64,000 nt of DNA, from NCBI GenBank assembly GCA_947089855.1, contig CAMUML010000008.1:1-64000 (forward strand). Reading direction: 5' to 3'. The position numbers and the translations under genes were made by a program. The notes under the pieces were generated by a model. It saw only the letters and a program-made list of their open reading frames with translations, made no database searches and was not told the origin of the DNA. Each line of letters opens with the position of its first letter. The stretch's first letter is position 1. This DNA is from an uncultured Eubacterium sp. GTDB taxonomy: Bacteria; Bacillota; Clostridia; Lachnospirales; Lachnospiraceae. Below, one piece after another: positions 17,083 to 26,854 of this stretch.

Positions 17083-19073
17083 TGGCTAGTAAAATTTGTT
17101 TTTGTTGTTTTAAATCCAAGGGTGGCCTGTCGGCCTGCCCGCACTGCGGCTATGTGCAGGGCAGCGGGCTGGAGCAGGCATACCAGCTTTCGCCTGGGAC
17201 AATCCTGCATAAACGGTATATTATCGGCATCAGCATTGGTATCGGCGGGTTTGGCATTACGTATAAGGCGTTTGATGCGATGCTGCGGATGGTCGTGGCA
17301 GTAAAGGAATTCTATCCGGCGGGCCTTGTAAACCGGGCCGGAGGGGAAAAGAAAGTTGGTGTTTTTTCTGGGGAAAAGCGGGCGGAGTTCCAAAAGCAGC
17401 TGGAGCGTTTTTTGGAAGAAGCCAGGAATATGGCGCTTTTTTCCAAGGAGCAGGATATTGTCAATGTCTATGACTTTTTCGAAGAAAACCAGACCGCGTA
17501 TATCATTATGGAATATGTGGATGCGCCGCTTTTAAAAGACGAGCTGAAAATGCGGCGGTTTGGGCAGGAAGAAGCCGCCGGGTATATGCTTGCTATTTTG
17601 GAAGCTTTGGAAAAAGTGCATGGGCATAATATCATACATAAGGACATCAGCCCGGACAATATTTTTTTAACCGGGCCGGATACGGTCAAGCTGTTTGACT
17701 TTGGGGCGGCTAGGCTGGAAGGGTCGGAACGGACGGAGGCGGTTGTAGTAAAGGCCGGGTATACGCCGCCGGAACAGTATACTTCCCAGGATACCCAAAG
17801 TTTGAGTATGGATATTTATGCCGCAGGGGCTGTTTTTTATGAAATGCTGACTGGGGTAAAGCCGGTGGATTCCAGGGACCGCGTCATACAGGATGAGTTA
17901 AAAGGCCTGGATGCCTATGGGATTAAGGCGGACGAATATCTGCAGCGGATTATTTTTAAGGCAATGGCTTTGGAACCACGCCTGCGGTTCCAGACAGCCG
18001 GGGCATTTAAAGAAGCGCTGGTTTACCGGAAAAAAGTAAAGCTGCCGCAGGAAGAGGTTAAGAGGATCCGCAGGCGCAAGTGGATACTTGCTTCGGTGCT
18101 TGCGGTTATAGTCCTGCTTGCAGGCGGGGCAGTGGCATTAAACCTGACGGTTTTTTCCAGCCGGGGGAAAATCGATGTGGCAAATCTGAAAAAAGAAGAG
18201 CTGTCGGTATGGCTTTCGGTTCCGGATGAGGCGTCGGGCGAGGAACTGGTACAGGCGCTGTCGGAAAGTGCGGCGCGCGTATGCCCGCAGATTACGGTCC
18301 ATGCGCAGGCAGTTGCAGCGGAAGAATATGCGGATATGGTAACGCAGGCCGCAGGGCAAAACCAGCTGCCGGATGTATTCTGCACGGACGGGCTGGATGA
18401 TTCTTTGTGGGGGCAGGGCCAATGCACGGAATTATCCAGGCTGCTGCATACAATGGACTTAGCGGATTACCTGTACCTGGACAGCCTGGAGCAGGAAGGC
18501 GATGTCTATGCGCTTCCGACTGCGATGCAGGCTGGGGTTGTGTATGGCAGCGGCGCGAAATCAGAGGGGGCGCAGGGGGCAGTAGCGGTTGATGCGCTGG
18601 CTGGTTTGGGCAGCTCCGTGGGCTATGCAGATACCAAGGGCGTGTTTGCGCAGTTTGAAAACCTGGACGACCCGCTTGCCTGGATTGTCGGGGATTTGTC
18701 GGATATGGATGCAATTGAGGCAGTTACGGTAGAAGCTGTGCCGTCTACGGATTTTGTGGCGGTGCCTTTGGAAGTACAAGGGAAGCTGGCCGGCTGCCTG
18801 GGGCATTGGTATGCTGTGAAAAAGAGCGGGGATAAAAATAGGCAGGATGCCGGGATGGCTTTGCTGTCCCTGCTTTTAAGCGAAGGGATGCAAAGCGCCG
18901 CCTATATGGATAACCGGGACGGCCTGCCCTTAAACCGGGCGGTGCTGGACAGTTATAAGGAAAATAAGCTGACAACCTACTTGGATTTTCTAAAGGAGTA
19001 TGATCTGGAAGACGTGCAGCTATTTGATGGAGAAAATATCTGTGCGGCAGTAAGGCAGGAGGCTGCGCAATAA
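17082..19073 (+). CDS. Receptor Ser/Thr kinase with solute-binding-like ectodomain (663 aa)
   Basis: An N-terminal zinc ribbon (CFCCF ... CPHCG, residues 6-23) precedes a Hanks-type kinase domain (about 40-315). It has a glycine loop GIGGFG, the ATP lysine K75 (VAVKEF), the catalytic loop HKDISPDN (Arg of HRD replaced by Lys, Asp188 kept), DFG at 206-208 and PPEQY in place of APE. One transmembrane helix (about 334-356) leads to about 300 external residues. These start LSVWLSVPDEASGEELVQAL and include LPDVFCTD and VYALPT, the pattern of extracellular solute-binding proteins (SBP family 1) rather than PASTA repeats. It is likely a ligand-responsive kinase that phosphorylates the FHA-linked secretion components encoded next to it. 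Both kinases in the window share the zinc-ribbon/LPGT start, so they are paralogues. Confidence 0.88.
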   Translation: MASKICFCCFKSKGGLSACPHCGYVQGSGLEQAYQLSPGTILHKRYIIGISIGIGGFGITYKAFDAMLRMVVAVKEFYPAGLVNRAGGEKKVGVFSGEKRAEFQKQLERFLEEARNMALFSKEQDIVNVYDFFEENQTAYIIMEYVDAPLLKDELKMRRFGQEEAAGYMLAILEALEKVHGHNIIHKDISPDNIFLTGPDTVKLFDFGAARLEGSERTEAVVVKAGYTPPEQYTSQDTQSLSMDIYAAGAVFYEMLTGVKPVDSRDRVIQDELKGLDAYGIKADEYLQRIIFKAMALEPRLRFQTAGAFKEALVYRKKVKLPQEEVKRIRRRKWILASVLAVIVLLAGGAVALNLTVFSSRGKIDVANLKKEELSVWLSVPDEASGEELVQALSESAARVCPQITVHAQAVAAEEYADMVTQAAGQNQLPDVFCTDGLDDSLWGQGQCTELSRLLHTMDLADYLYLDSLEQEGDVYALPTAMQAGVVYGSGAKSEGAQGAVAVDALAGLGSSVGYADTKGVFAQFENLDDPLAWIVGDLSDMDAIEAVTVEAVPSTDFVAVPLEVQGKLAGCLGHWYAVKKSGDKNRQDAGMALLSLLLSEGMQSAAYMDNRDGLPLNRAVLDSYKENKLTTYLDFLKEYDLEDVQLFDGENICAAVRQEAAQ

Positions 19074-19236
19074 GGCTGCCGCCAAGTGTATGCCGTGTGG
19101 CCAAAAGATGGTAGGCTGCAGCTGGGAGCGGAAAGGGATAAGGCAAGCGGCAGCCACAGAAAAACACAGCCAGCGGCGGAAAAGCAAAAAGGCAGCCCTG
19201 CAAGGGAAAAACAGGTGGAAAAGGACGGGTAGATGG

Positions 19237-20205
19237 ATGAAATATCGGGTTCATACAAAAAATGCAAACGTAGCCATAAGAGGGAAACTGTCGCTTGGCG
19301 AAAAGGTGAATGAGCGGGAGGTGGAGTATTTACAGCATAATGCTGTGCCCGGATTTTTCCGTATTACATACGATGGAAAAAAACAGCTGCTGTATGAAGC
19401 GCCCTGCTCGCTTTCTTTGGCGAAGTATTTAAAAGACAATAAGCTGGAGGCAAAGCTGTTTTGGCATATTATGGCGCAGATGCTGGATATAGAGATTTTG
19501 GCGAAGGGCAGGGGCCTGTACCCGGCGCACCTTTTAATGAAGCCGGATCTGGTTTTCCTGGAGGAAAGCACGTTAAAAATGTATTTTATATACCAGCCGG
19601 TTACTGGCGGGAAAGATGTAGCGGATGAGCTGTTTGCCGTTATCCATGATATTATTTACCAGCAGTTGAAAAAAGCTGGCGGGGCGGGGCAGGATTTTTT
19701 AATTGATTTCCAAAATTACCTGCAGCGCGGCGATTACCAGCTGGAGCATGTCCGCCAGTATATTGCGCAGGCGGCGTCGGGCGGGCGCATGCCAGGCGCA
19801 GGCAGTGCGGCTGCCGCTGTGGAAAGCAGCGGGGAAGAGGAAGATTTGGACGGGTACACGGTTATGCTTGGAAGCGTCAATGCGGACAATGGGGCCAAAA
19901 GCAAGGAACGGGGCATACAGCTGACAAGGATAAGGACAAGGGAGCGGGCTATGCTTTCTGGCGATGTGGTACAGATGGGCAGGTCCAGCCAGAATGCCTA
20001 TTGTATTGTAGGCAATGCGTCGATCGGAAGGGTCCATGCGGTCTTGGAATGGCGTGGGGACAGTTGTTACCTAAAAGACATGGGCTCGGTCAATGGGACG
20101 TCGGTCAATGGAAGGCGCCTTATGGGGCACCAGTCCTGCAGGCTGCAAAGCGGGGATAGGATACAGCTTGCGGATGAGGAATTTTTGTTTGAAATCAAAC
20201 AATAG
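19237..20205 (+). CDS. DUF6382-like protein with C-terminal FHA domain (322 aa)
   Basis: The ATG 19237 is chosen because the conserved-looking domain begins there (MKYRVHTKNANVAIRG). Residues about 1-185 resemble the DUF6382 domain and, by general pattern (LLYEAPCSLSLAKYL, LFWHIMAQMLDIEILA), the pseudokinase-like head of the T7SSb protein EssB/YukC. No transmembrane helix follows, unlike in true EssB. After a low-complexity linker, residues about 235-320 form an FHA domain (MGRSSQ, RVHAVLEW, SVNGTSVNG) that binds phosphothreonine. It sits between the receptor kinase and EssC and is probably a phosphorylation-dependent adaptor. The EssB relationship is an inference. Confidence 0.78.
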   Translation: MKYRVHTKNANVAIRGKLSLGEKVNEREVEYLQHNAVPGFFRITYDGKKQLLYEAPCSLSLAKYLKDNKLEAKLFWHIMAQMLDIEILAKGRGLYPAHLLMKPDLVFLEESTLKMYFIYQPVTGGKDVADELFAVIHDIIYQQLKKAGGAGQDFLIDFQNYLQRGDYQLEHVRQYIAQAASGGRMPGAGSAAAAVESSGEEEDLDGYTVMLGSVNADNGAKSKERGIQLTRIRTRERAMLSGDVVQMGRSSQNAYCIVGNASIGRVHAVLEWRGDSCYLKDMGSVNGTSVNGRRLMGHQSCRLQSGDRIQLADEEFLFEIKQ

Positions 20206-20220
20206 CGGAAAGAGGCAGTT

Positions 20221-20424
20221 ATGAATGTAGAAGAGATCACACAGCTTTTGCTGTCGCAGCAGGCGGTCCTTATTTATGAGGCCCTTATTTTTGCGGTATT
20301 AGTAACTGCAATTGTCCTGCTGTCGAAAAAACGCAGACTTAGGAAACAGATACAGGCATCTTCACAGGAACGGCAGGTCAAACGGTCACTGGATGATTCG
20401 CTGGTAAACCAAAGGCGGAGGTAA
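20221..20424 (+). CDS. Small single-pass membrane protein (67 aa)
   Basis: The ATG follows AAAGAGG. A short N-terminus, one transmembrane helix (about 16-36, LIYEALIFAVLVTAIVLL) and a strongly basic cytoplasmic tail (KKRRLRKQ ... QRRR) are visible. It lies 15 bp after the FHA adaptor and 7 bp before essC. Its size and position resemble EssA-type small membrane proteins, but no sequence similarity is evident. Confidence 0.72.
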   Translation: MNVEEITQLLLSQQAVLIYEALIFAVLVTAIVLLSKKRRLRKQIQASSQERQVKRSLDDSLVNQRRR

Positions 20425-20431
20425 ATGGCAT

Positions 20432-23400
20432 ATGAATGTAATTTTATCTGTATATTCGCAGGATGCATTCCGGGAGTACCAGCTTCCTTCCGTGAATAAT
20501 GCCGACTATACGCTTACGCTGCGCAGCGATTTTTTCCATTTAAAGCAAAACAGGAATATTTACCTGGAAGTGATGGACCATGTATGGAGCTTTAAACGCA
20601 GCAGGGGCTACCGGATCCAAAAGGACACGACTGCATACGAAGGGTATGGGCTGGCTGATAAAGATGTCCTAAATCTATACATTGATAATGAAAAGGAAAT
20701 TATATTAATCGTAAAATTCGTAGATTCCTTGTTCCATGCATATGAAAAATTTTCCCTGGCAGGCGTAAGCCAGATTACAATTGGCGAGAAATCGGACAAT
20801 GATATTTGTTATGACTATATGAAGCTAGTTTCCCGCAGGCATGCGGCAATCGTGCGCGAAGGGGCGGGGTTTAAGATTATGAATAACAGCTTAAACGGCA
20901 CCTACGTGAATTCTTACCGGATTGAAAAGGAACGTCTGTTAAGCCCAGGCGCATGTATCGATATTATGGGGCTGCGCATGATCTATCTGGGGGCATTTCT
21001 GGCTGTGGATACAACGGGCAGCAAAGCAAAGGTAAATACGCAGAAGTTAAAAAGTATGCCAAAGCAGGGGACGGCGCCGGGCCGGGCCGGGGAGCCGGTG
21101 CGCTACTCGCATGGCAAAACGGTCTACCACCGTTCCCCACGTACATTCCATGAAGTGACGGAAGGGGAAGTGGAGATTGAAGCGCCGCCAGAGCAGGAAA
21201 AGGAAAAGCCGCAGCCGCTGCTGCTTACGATTGGCCCGTCGTTTACAATGACGCTGCCAATGATCGCGGGCAGTATGCTGATGGTGTCCCCTTCGTCTGC
21301 AAATGGCTCGTTGTCTATGTATGCGGGCGTTATGATGTCTGTTTCTTCCGCGGTGCTTGGGGTCTTTTGGGCGCTCCAGAATATCCGCCACCAGAAAAAG
21401 GAAGAGGCAGAAAAAGGCAAGGTGCGGTTTGACAGCTACAGCGAGTACCTGTTAAAAAAGACGGACGAGATTAAGCAGCGGTATGAAAATGCTTCCCGCA
21501 GCTTGTTTGATATGTATCCGGATGCCGCTGCCTGCCTGTCTTATGATGAGGGCAGGGGGCTGTTGTGGAACCGCAATACTACACATGCGGATTATTTGAC
21601 GCAGCGGCTAGGCATGGGCAATGTCCCGTTCCAGATCTCAATACAGGCGCCAAAGGAAAAGTTTTCGGTCTATAAGGACGAACTGGCGGAAAAGCCGCGT
21701 TTTATTAAGGAAAATTACGATGTGTTGTATGATGTGCCGGTGGTGGTAGATCTGGCGGCGCATAAGCTGATCGGTATCGTGGGCGGCCCGCAAAAGGCGG
21801 GGTCGATTGAACTGGCCAAGCTGCTGACGGCGCAGATTGCGGCAAATAACTGCTACACGGAGGTCAAGCTGGGGTTTTTCTATGACAACGAAGCGTCCAA
21901 TGAAGAAAAGGAGTGGGAGTTTGCCAAATGGCTGCCGCATGTATGGTCGGAAGATAAAAAGACCCGGTTTTGCGCGTCCAGCGCAGAGCAGGCCAGCGAC
22001 GTATTCTATGAACTGGCGAAAGTGTTCCGTACCAGGCTGGAGGAAGCGCGCGAAATGGGGGTAAGGGAGCAGCAGCAGCTTCCAAAGCCTTATTACGTCT
22101 TGTTTATTTCCGACCTGCGTATGCTGGAAGGCGAACTGGTCGCCCGGTATATTTTTGACAAAGACCCGGCAGCGGGCTTAACCGCATTTATTTTGTCCGA
22201 ACGCTATGAAGACCTGCCGAACGCCTGTGATTTTATTATTGAAAACACGGCCCGGTTCCAGGGCATGTATGATGTCGTGCTGGGCGAAGAAAAAGGGCAG
22301 AAGATCCAATACGACCAGATCGACAGCTTCCAGCTGGAACGGTTTTCCAGGCACCTTGCAACCTTGCAGGTGCAGGAGATGGAAAAGGGCGGGGAAATCC
22401 CAAACTCCCTGACGTTTTTTGAAATGCTGGGCGTATCCAGGCCGCAGGAGATTCCGGTCCGGGAGCTGTGGGCCAAAAACCGGACTTACGACAATATCAA
22501 AGGAATGGTCGGCGCCAAGGCAGGCGGGATGCCTTGCTATCTGGATGTGCATGAAAAATACCACGGGCCGCATGGGTTAGTTGCGGGTACGACCGGTTCC
22601 GGAAAATCGGAAACGCTCCAGACCTATATGCTGTCTTTGGCTGTCAATTACAGCCCGGACGATATTGGGTTTTTCATTATTGACTATAAGGGCGGCGGTA
22701 TGGCAAACCTGTTTGACGGGCTGCCGCATATGGTCGGCCAGATTTCCAACCTGTCCGGCAACCAGGTCAAACGCGCCATGATTTCGATAAAGAGTGAAAA
22801 CCGCAGAAGGCAGCGGGTATTTACCGAACACGGCGTCAATAATATCAACCTATATACAAAGCTTTATAAAAACGGCGAAGCTGCGCTCCCGGTGCCGCAC
22901 CTGTTTATCATTATCGACGAATTTGCAGAGTTAAAGCGGGAAGAACCGGATTTTATGCGGGAACTGATTTCGGTTGCACAGGTTGGCCGGAGCCTGGGCG
23001 TACATATGATCCTTGCAACCCAAAAGCCAAGCGGTACGGTAGACGACAATATCTGGAGCAATTCCAAGTTCCGCCTATGCCTGCGTGTACAGGACAGGCA
23101 GGACAGCAACGATATGCTGCATAAGCCGGACGCAGCCTATATTACACAGGCCGGGCGCTGCTACTTGCAGGTGGGCAACGACGAAGTATACGAACTGTTC
23201 CAGTCCGGCTACAGCGGCGCCGCCTATGAAGAAAATGTAAATATGGGCAATACCGAGATCGCAAAAATGCTGTCGTTAAACGGTACCGTAGAAATGACCG
23301 GCAATTCCGCAAAACTCTCGCAGAAGCAGAAAGTGGAATACCTGTGGATGGAGCAGCTTGCAAAGTGCATGGACCTGGCACAGAAAGCGGCAAAAACCAC

Positions 23401-25420
23401 ATTGGAAGAGTGCAAAAACAAACAGCAGCTGGGGCGGCTCGTACATGCGATGTATAAAGCCATGTGGTTTGAAAAGCTGGATTACCCGGTGAGCCGGTAC
23501 AATACCGACAGGCTGTGCGACTTTTTGCTGCTGTATAAAAAGGTACAGGCCCAAAAGCCAGGCCGGCAGGCGGTGCTTACGGAGTTAATGGAGCAGTCCG
23601 TATCCGGCAAGGTAAAGCTGCCGCAGAAAAAAGAAAAGACCCAGCTGGATGCGGTCAAAGAGTATTTGGCCAAGATGGCGCAGGAGTGCGGCTACCACTA
23701 CCATATGCAGCTTTGGATGCCAGTGCTGCCGGAGCATATTTACCTGCAGGAATTCCCGGAATATACCAGCCATTGTTATGGGGACGGGGCATGGCCGGCG
23801 CAAAGCGGGGGATGGAGCCTGGAAATTGTGCTTGGGAAGTTCGACGACCCGGCCAACCAAAACCAGATGCCGCTATTTTTGGACTTTGCCAAAACAGGCC
23901 ATCTGGCAGTCTTTGGCAGTATTGTCAGCGGCAAAAGCACGATGATGCAGACCATAGCATATGCCATTACGCACCGTTATACGCCGGATATGGTTGCCAT
24001 CTATGCGCTGGATTTTAGCAGCAAGATGATGGGCGCCTTTGAAGAAGCGCCGCATGTGGGCGGTGTGATGTATGAAACGGATCTGGATAAGATCAGCAAG
24101 TTTTTTAATATGATCGGCAGTATCCTGCAGGAACGCAAAACATTGCTGCGTGGAGGCAATTACAGCCAGTATGTGCAAAAAAATGGGGTAACGATGCCAG
24201 CCATCCTGATCTTTGTAGACAACTATGCATCGTTTCGGGAAAAGACGGACGAAGCATACGAAGATATGATGGTCACACTGTCCAAAGAAGGCGTCAGCCA
24301 GGGCATTTTCCTGATTGTATCCGGCAATGGCATTAGTATGAACGATGTCAGTTCACGTGTATGCGAAAACATCACGCTGTCTTTGTGTATCCAGCTGCAG
24401 GAGAAATACGAATACGTCGACCTGATGCATACCAACCAGATTGAAGTCTTGCCGGAAAGCGGGATAAAGGGCAGGGGACTGGCCGATTACGAAGGCCGCA
24501 TCTTAGAATTCCAGACGGCGCTTGCTGTTAAAGCGGAAAACGATTACGAACGCATGGAGCTGATCCGTGCGGAATGCGAAGCAATGAAACAGGCATGGAC
24601 CGGCAAACCGGCAAGGCCAGTGCCGCAGATCCCGAAAAAGCCGGTATGGTCGCAGTTCCATATGCTGGAAGATTATCAAAAGCAGCTTTTGGACCAAACA
24701 AAGCTTCCGGTCGGCTATGATATGGCCAATGCACAGGTTTACAGTATCAACCTGCGCCGGATGTACTGTTACGTGGCCTATGGGGCTTCGCGCTGCGGCA
24801 AAACAAACTTCTTAAAAGTATGCCTGCAGGCTGCACTGGAAAAAGAGGGCAAGGTTTGCATTATCGACAACGGTTCCCACGACCTGCATGCCTATGCGTC
24901 GGCGGACGCGGATTATATTGATACCGACAAGGGCCTGTATGAATTTTTCGCCCGGCTTTTGCCAGTCTTTAAAGAACGCAACCAGAAAAAGCATGAGCTG
25001 CAGGCAAAGGACTGCGAAGAAGAGGAAATCTATGAAGGGCTCTCCAGGTACGAGCCGTATTTTATCTTTATTGCCGATTTAAAATCGCTCGTTACTTTGG
25101 TAAACGATTCACAGTACGATATGAAAGGGTTTTTGAAAAATATCCTGGAAAAAGGAAGCCTGCACAATATCTATTTTTTCAGTGCGGTTTCATTAAAAGA
25201 CCATCAGGACGTCTTTGGCGATGAAGTCTACGATGCGTTTACCGGATATAAAACAGGCATCCATTTTGGAGGCAATACGGCGGAGAACCGGGTGCTGAAT
25301 TTTGAATACATTTCCTATTCAGAACAGACCAAAGCCCTGCCGCCAGGTATTGGGTATCTGCCGGAGGTTACGTCCAAAGAAGAGACTGCTAAGGTTGCTG
25401 TGCCATTAGCCAGGAGGTAG
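20432..25420 (+). CDS. essC: EssC-type FtsK/SpoIIIE ATPase of a type VII secretion system (1662 aa)
   Basis: This is the motor of a T7SSb-like system. The N-terminal part contains an FHA domain (about 95-185: SRRHAAIV, SLNGTYVNS). Two hydrophobic helices (about 275-325) insert in the membrane. Three FtsK/SpoIIIE ATPase domains follow: D1 with Walker A GTTGSGKS (K725) and Walker B IIIDEFAEL (D829), D2 with GSIVSGKS (K1168) and D3 with GASRCGKT (K1457). All three retain the P-loop lysine and serine/threonine. The length (1662) is slightly above Staphylococcus EssC. GGAGGT lies upstream of the ATG. It is followed by regulatory, YukD-like and WXG100 genes, confirming the system. The FHA domain suggests control by the neighbouring kinases. 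Confidence 0.95.
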   Translation: MNVILSVYSQDAFREYQLPSVNNADYTLTLRSDFFHLKQNRNIYLEVMDHVWSFKRSRGYRIQKDTTAYEGYGLADKDVLNLYIDNEKEIILIVKFVDSLFHAYEKFSLAGVSQITIGEKSDNDICYDYMKLVSRRHAAIVREGAGFKIMNNSLNGTYVNSYRIEKERLLSPGACIDIMGLRMIYLGAFLAVDTTGSKAKVNTQKLKSMPKQGTAPGRAGEPVRYSHGKTVYHRSPRTFHEVTEGEVEIEAPPEQEKEKPQPLLLTIGPSFTMTLPMIAGSMLMVSPSSANGSLSMYAGVMMSVSSAVLGVFWALQNIRHQKKEEAEKGKVRFDSYSEYLLKKTDEIKQRYENASRSLFDMYPDAAACLSYDEGRGLLWNRNTTHADYLTQRLGMGNVPFQISIQAPKEKFSVYKDELAEKPRFIKENYDVLYDVPVVVDLAAHKLIGIVGGPQKAGSIELAKLLTAQIAANNCYTEVKLGFFYDNEASNEEKEWEFAKWLPHVWSEDKKTRFCASSAEQASDVFYELAKVFRTRLEEAREMGVREQQQLPKPYYVLFISDLRMLEGELVARYIFDKDPAAGLTAFILSERYEDLPNACDFIIENTARFQGMYDVVLGEEKGQKIQYDQIDSFQLERFSRHLATLQVQEMEKGGEIPNSLTFFEMLGVSRPQEIPVRELWAKNRTYDNIKGMVGAKAGGMPCYLDVHEKYHGPHGLVAGTTGSGKSETLQTYMLSLAVNYSPDDIGFFIIDYKGGGMANLFDGLPHMVGQISNLSGNQVKRAMISIKSENRRRQRVFTEHGVNNINLYTKLYKNGEAALPVPHLFIIIDEFAELKREEPDFMRELISVAQVGRSLGVHMILATQKPSGTVDDNIWSNSKFRLCLRVQDRQDSNDMLHKPDAAYITQAGRCYLQVGNDEVYELFQSGYSGAAYEENVNMGNTEIAKMLSLNGTVEMTGNSAKLSQKQKVEYLWMEQLAKCMDLAQKAAKTTLEECKNKQQLGRLVHAMYKAMWFEKLDYPVSRYNTDRLCDFLLLYKKVQAQKPGRQAVLTELMEQSVSGKVKLPQKKEKTQLDAVKEYLAKMAQECGYHYHMQLWMPVLPEHIYLQEFPEYTSHCYGDGAWPAQSGGWSLEIVLGKFDDPANQNQMPLFLDFAKTGHLAVFGSIVSGKSTMMQTIAYAITHRYTPDMVAIYALDFSSKMMGAFEEAPHVGGVMYETDLDKISKFFNMIGSILQERKTLLRGGNYSQYVQKNGVTMPAILIFVDNYASFREKTDEAYEDMMVTLSKEGVSQGIFLIVSGNGISMNDVSSRVCENITLSLCIQLQEKYEYVDLMHTNQIEVLPESGIKGRGLADYEGRILEFQTALAVKAENDYERMELIRAECEAMKQAWTGKPARPVPQIPKKPVWSQFHMLEDYQKQLLDQTKLPVGYDMANAQVYSINLRRMYCYVAYGASRCGKTNFLKVCLQAALEKEGKVCIIDNGSHDLHAYASADADYIDTDKGLYEFFARLLPVFKERNQKKHELQAKDCEEEEIYEGLSRYEPYFIFIADLKSLVTLVNDSQYDMKGFLKNILEKGSLHNIYFFSAVSLKDHQDVFGDEVYDAFTGYKTGIHFGGNTAENRVLNFEYISYSEQTKALPPGIGYLPEVTSKEETAKVAVPLARR

Positions 25421-25426
25421 CATGTT

Positions 25427-26188
25427 TTGGTTACAATGATCGTATACGGTACCAAGCGCAGGGAAGCAGAGTCTTTTGGGAAAACGGCAAAAGACCTCTT
25501 TGCATACCTGTCGGAAGAACAATTAACGCTCCACTGTTTTTGTGCGCTGGATATGGTCCGGAAATTTTTGGAGGAAGGCGCGCTGCTAGACTGGGCCTGC
25601 ATCAGCGTGACCGGACAGGAAGAGATCGCATTGCTGCGCGCCATCCGCAAACTTTATACACAGGCAGAGCTGCTGCTGGTCGCGGACGCCTCTATTTCCC
25701 CAATGGAATATTTGACGCCGGATGTGCGGGCTGCTTCCCTGCTGCTGTACCCTTATCAGGAACAGCAAAGGAGGCAGGTGCTGCAAGGGTTTTTAAGGAG
25801 CTGCCTGGCAGGGCGGGAACAGGAAGATGGAGCGGAGAACGACTGCCTGGTAATTGAAAACCGTGAGGGCAGGACGATTATCCCGTTTGCCCAGATCTAT
25901 TATATTGAAGTGCGGGAACGTAAGCTGTTTATCCGGGTGAAAAATAAAGAATACAGCAAATATGGCTCAATGGAACAGATGCTGGCGCAGCTGCCGGATA
26001 TATTTGTACGCTGCCATAGGAGCTTTGCATTTAACAGGCAGCATTTGGAGCGGGTACGGCTGTCCGAAAATACCGTCTATCTGGAACACGGCATTATGGT
26101 CCCGCTGTCCCGCAGCTATAAATCAGCAGTGAAGGAGTGCATACATGGGACATCGGTGCAGTGGGGGCACGGCCAAGGGCTGTTATGA
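25427..26188 (+). CDS. LytTR-domain response-regulator-like protein (253 aa)
   Basis: The TTG at 25427 lies 8 bases after GGAGGT; the first ATG (25436) is more distant. Residues about 1-120 look like a receiver-type alpha/beta domain (MIVYGTKRREAESFG, LDWACISVTG), but the usual phosphoacceptor Asp at the end of beta 3 is not evident. Residues about 140-240 form a LytTR DNA-binding domain (ENREGRTIIPFAQIYYIEVRE, FVRCHRSFAFN, VPLSRSY). It probably regulates transcription of this locus in a phosphorylation-independent way. It overlaps the next gene by 44 bases. Confidence 0.85.
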   Translation: MVTMIVYGTKRREAESFGKTAKDLFAYLSEEQLTLHCFCALDMVRKFLEEGALLDWACISVTGQEEIALLRAIRKLYTQAELLLVADASISPMEYLTPDVRAASLLLYPYQEQQRRQVLQGFLRSCLAGREQEDGAENDCLVIENREGRTIIPFAQIYYIEVRERKLFIRVKNKEYSKYGSMEQMLAQLPDIFVRCHRSFAFNRQHLERVRLSENTVYLEHGIMVPLSRSYKSAVKECIHGTSVQWGHGQGLL

Positions 26189-26801
26189 AGTGTATTATAT
26201 CAAAGAAGATGCGTTAAAGCTGCTGCTTGCCGGGCTTGGGCAAAAACAGTGGTACGGCCTGTTTTCTGGAGCGGGCGATAGTGCGTGCCGTGTGTGGGAA
26301 TGCCCGCAGGCGGTCAACGGGGTACTGGCTGATATGTACCAAAATGGCATTGTCGACTGGGAAGGGGCCGGGGTGGCTGTCCGCCAGCCATATTCCGGGA
26401 TGCTTTCGGCGATGCTGGAAAAGCGGGGCTGCGTGGCCGTGCAGATGGAGGGTATGGCAGCCCCCATCCGCTGCTGCTACCTGTCCGCTTCGGAAGTAAT
26501 TATGACGCACAAAAGCCAGCGGGAGGGCAGGACAGTTGGATTGGCGCAGCTATCTACTGCCGCCTGGGCCAGCCTGCTGGAAGAAGAGTGTAACCGCTTG
26601 GAAGAGGGCGAGTGCTGCAGGTTAAGCTGCCGCAACAGTGAAAATGGAAGCCTTTATCAGAAAGTGCGCATCCAAAAGGATGGGCTGCGCACAGTCAGCA
26701 TGGTATGGGAGGAAGGCATCAGCCGGCGCCTGCGTTTTGGGCGGGAAGAACTAGGGGGCAGGATTATGGAGCTGTCCGGCGCCTGGCAGGGGCTACGGTA
26801 A
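26145..26801 (+). CDS. Unknown T7SS-associated cytoplasmic protein (218 aa)
   Basis: The ATG 26145 follows AAGGAG inside the LytTR gene (44-base overlap). The alpha/beta protein has no signal peptide or membrane helix. The order of a basic start, a tryptophan-rich middle and a C-terminal VSMVWEEG is reminiscent of EspG-like chaperones of ESX systems, which bind secretion substrates. The similarity is positional and by size, not by a clear motif. Function is not assigned. Confidence 0.6.
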   Translation: MGHRCSGGTAKGCYEVYYIKEDALKLLLAGLGQKQWYGLFSGAGDSACRVWECPQAVNGVLADMYQNGIVDWEGAGVAVRQPYSGMLSAMLEKRGCVAVQMEGMAAPIRCCYLSASEVIMTHKSQREGRTVGLAQLSTAAWASLLEEECNRLEEGECCRLSCRNSENGSLYQKVRIQKDGLRTVSMVWEEGISRRLRFGREELGGRIMELSGAWQGLR

Positions 26802-26854
26802 ATGCCAGTGGCATGTTGGCGGATCCTGGAAAACAATAAAAGGAAGGGGCAGCA

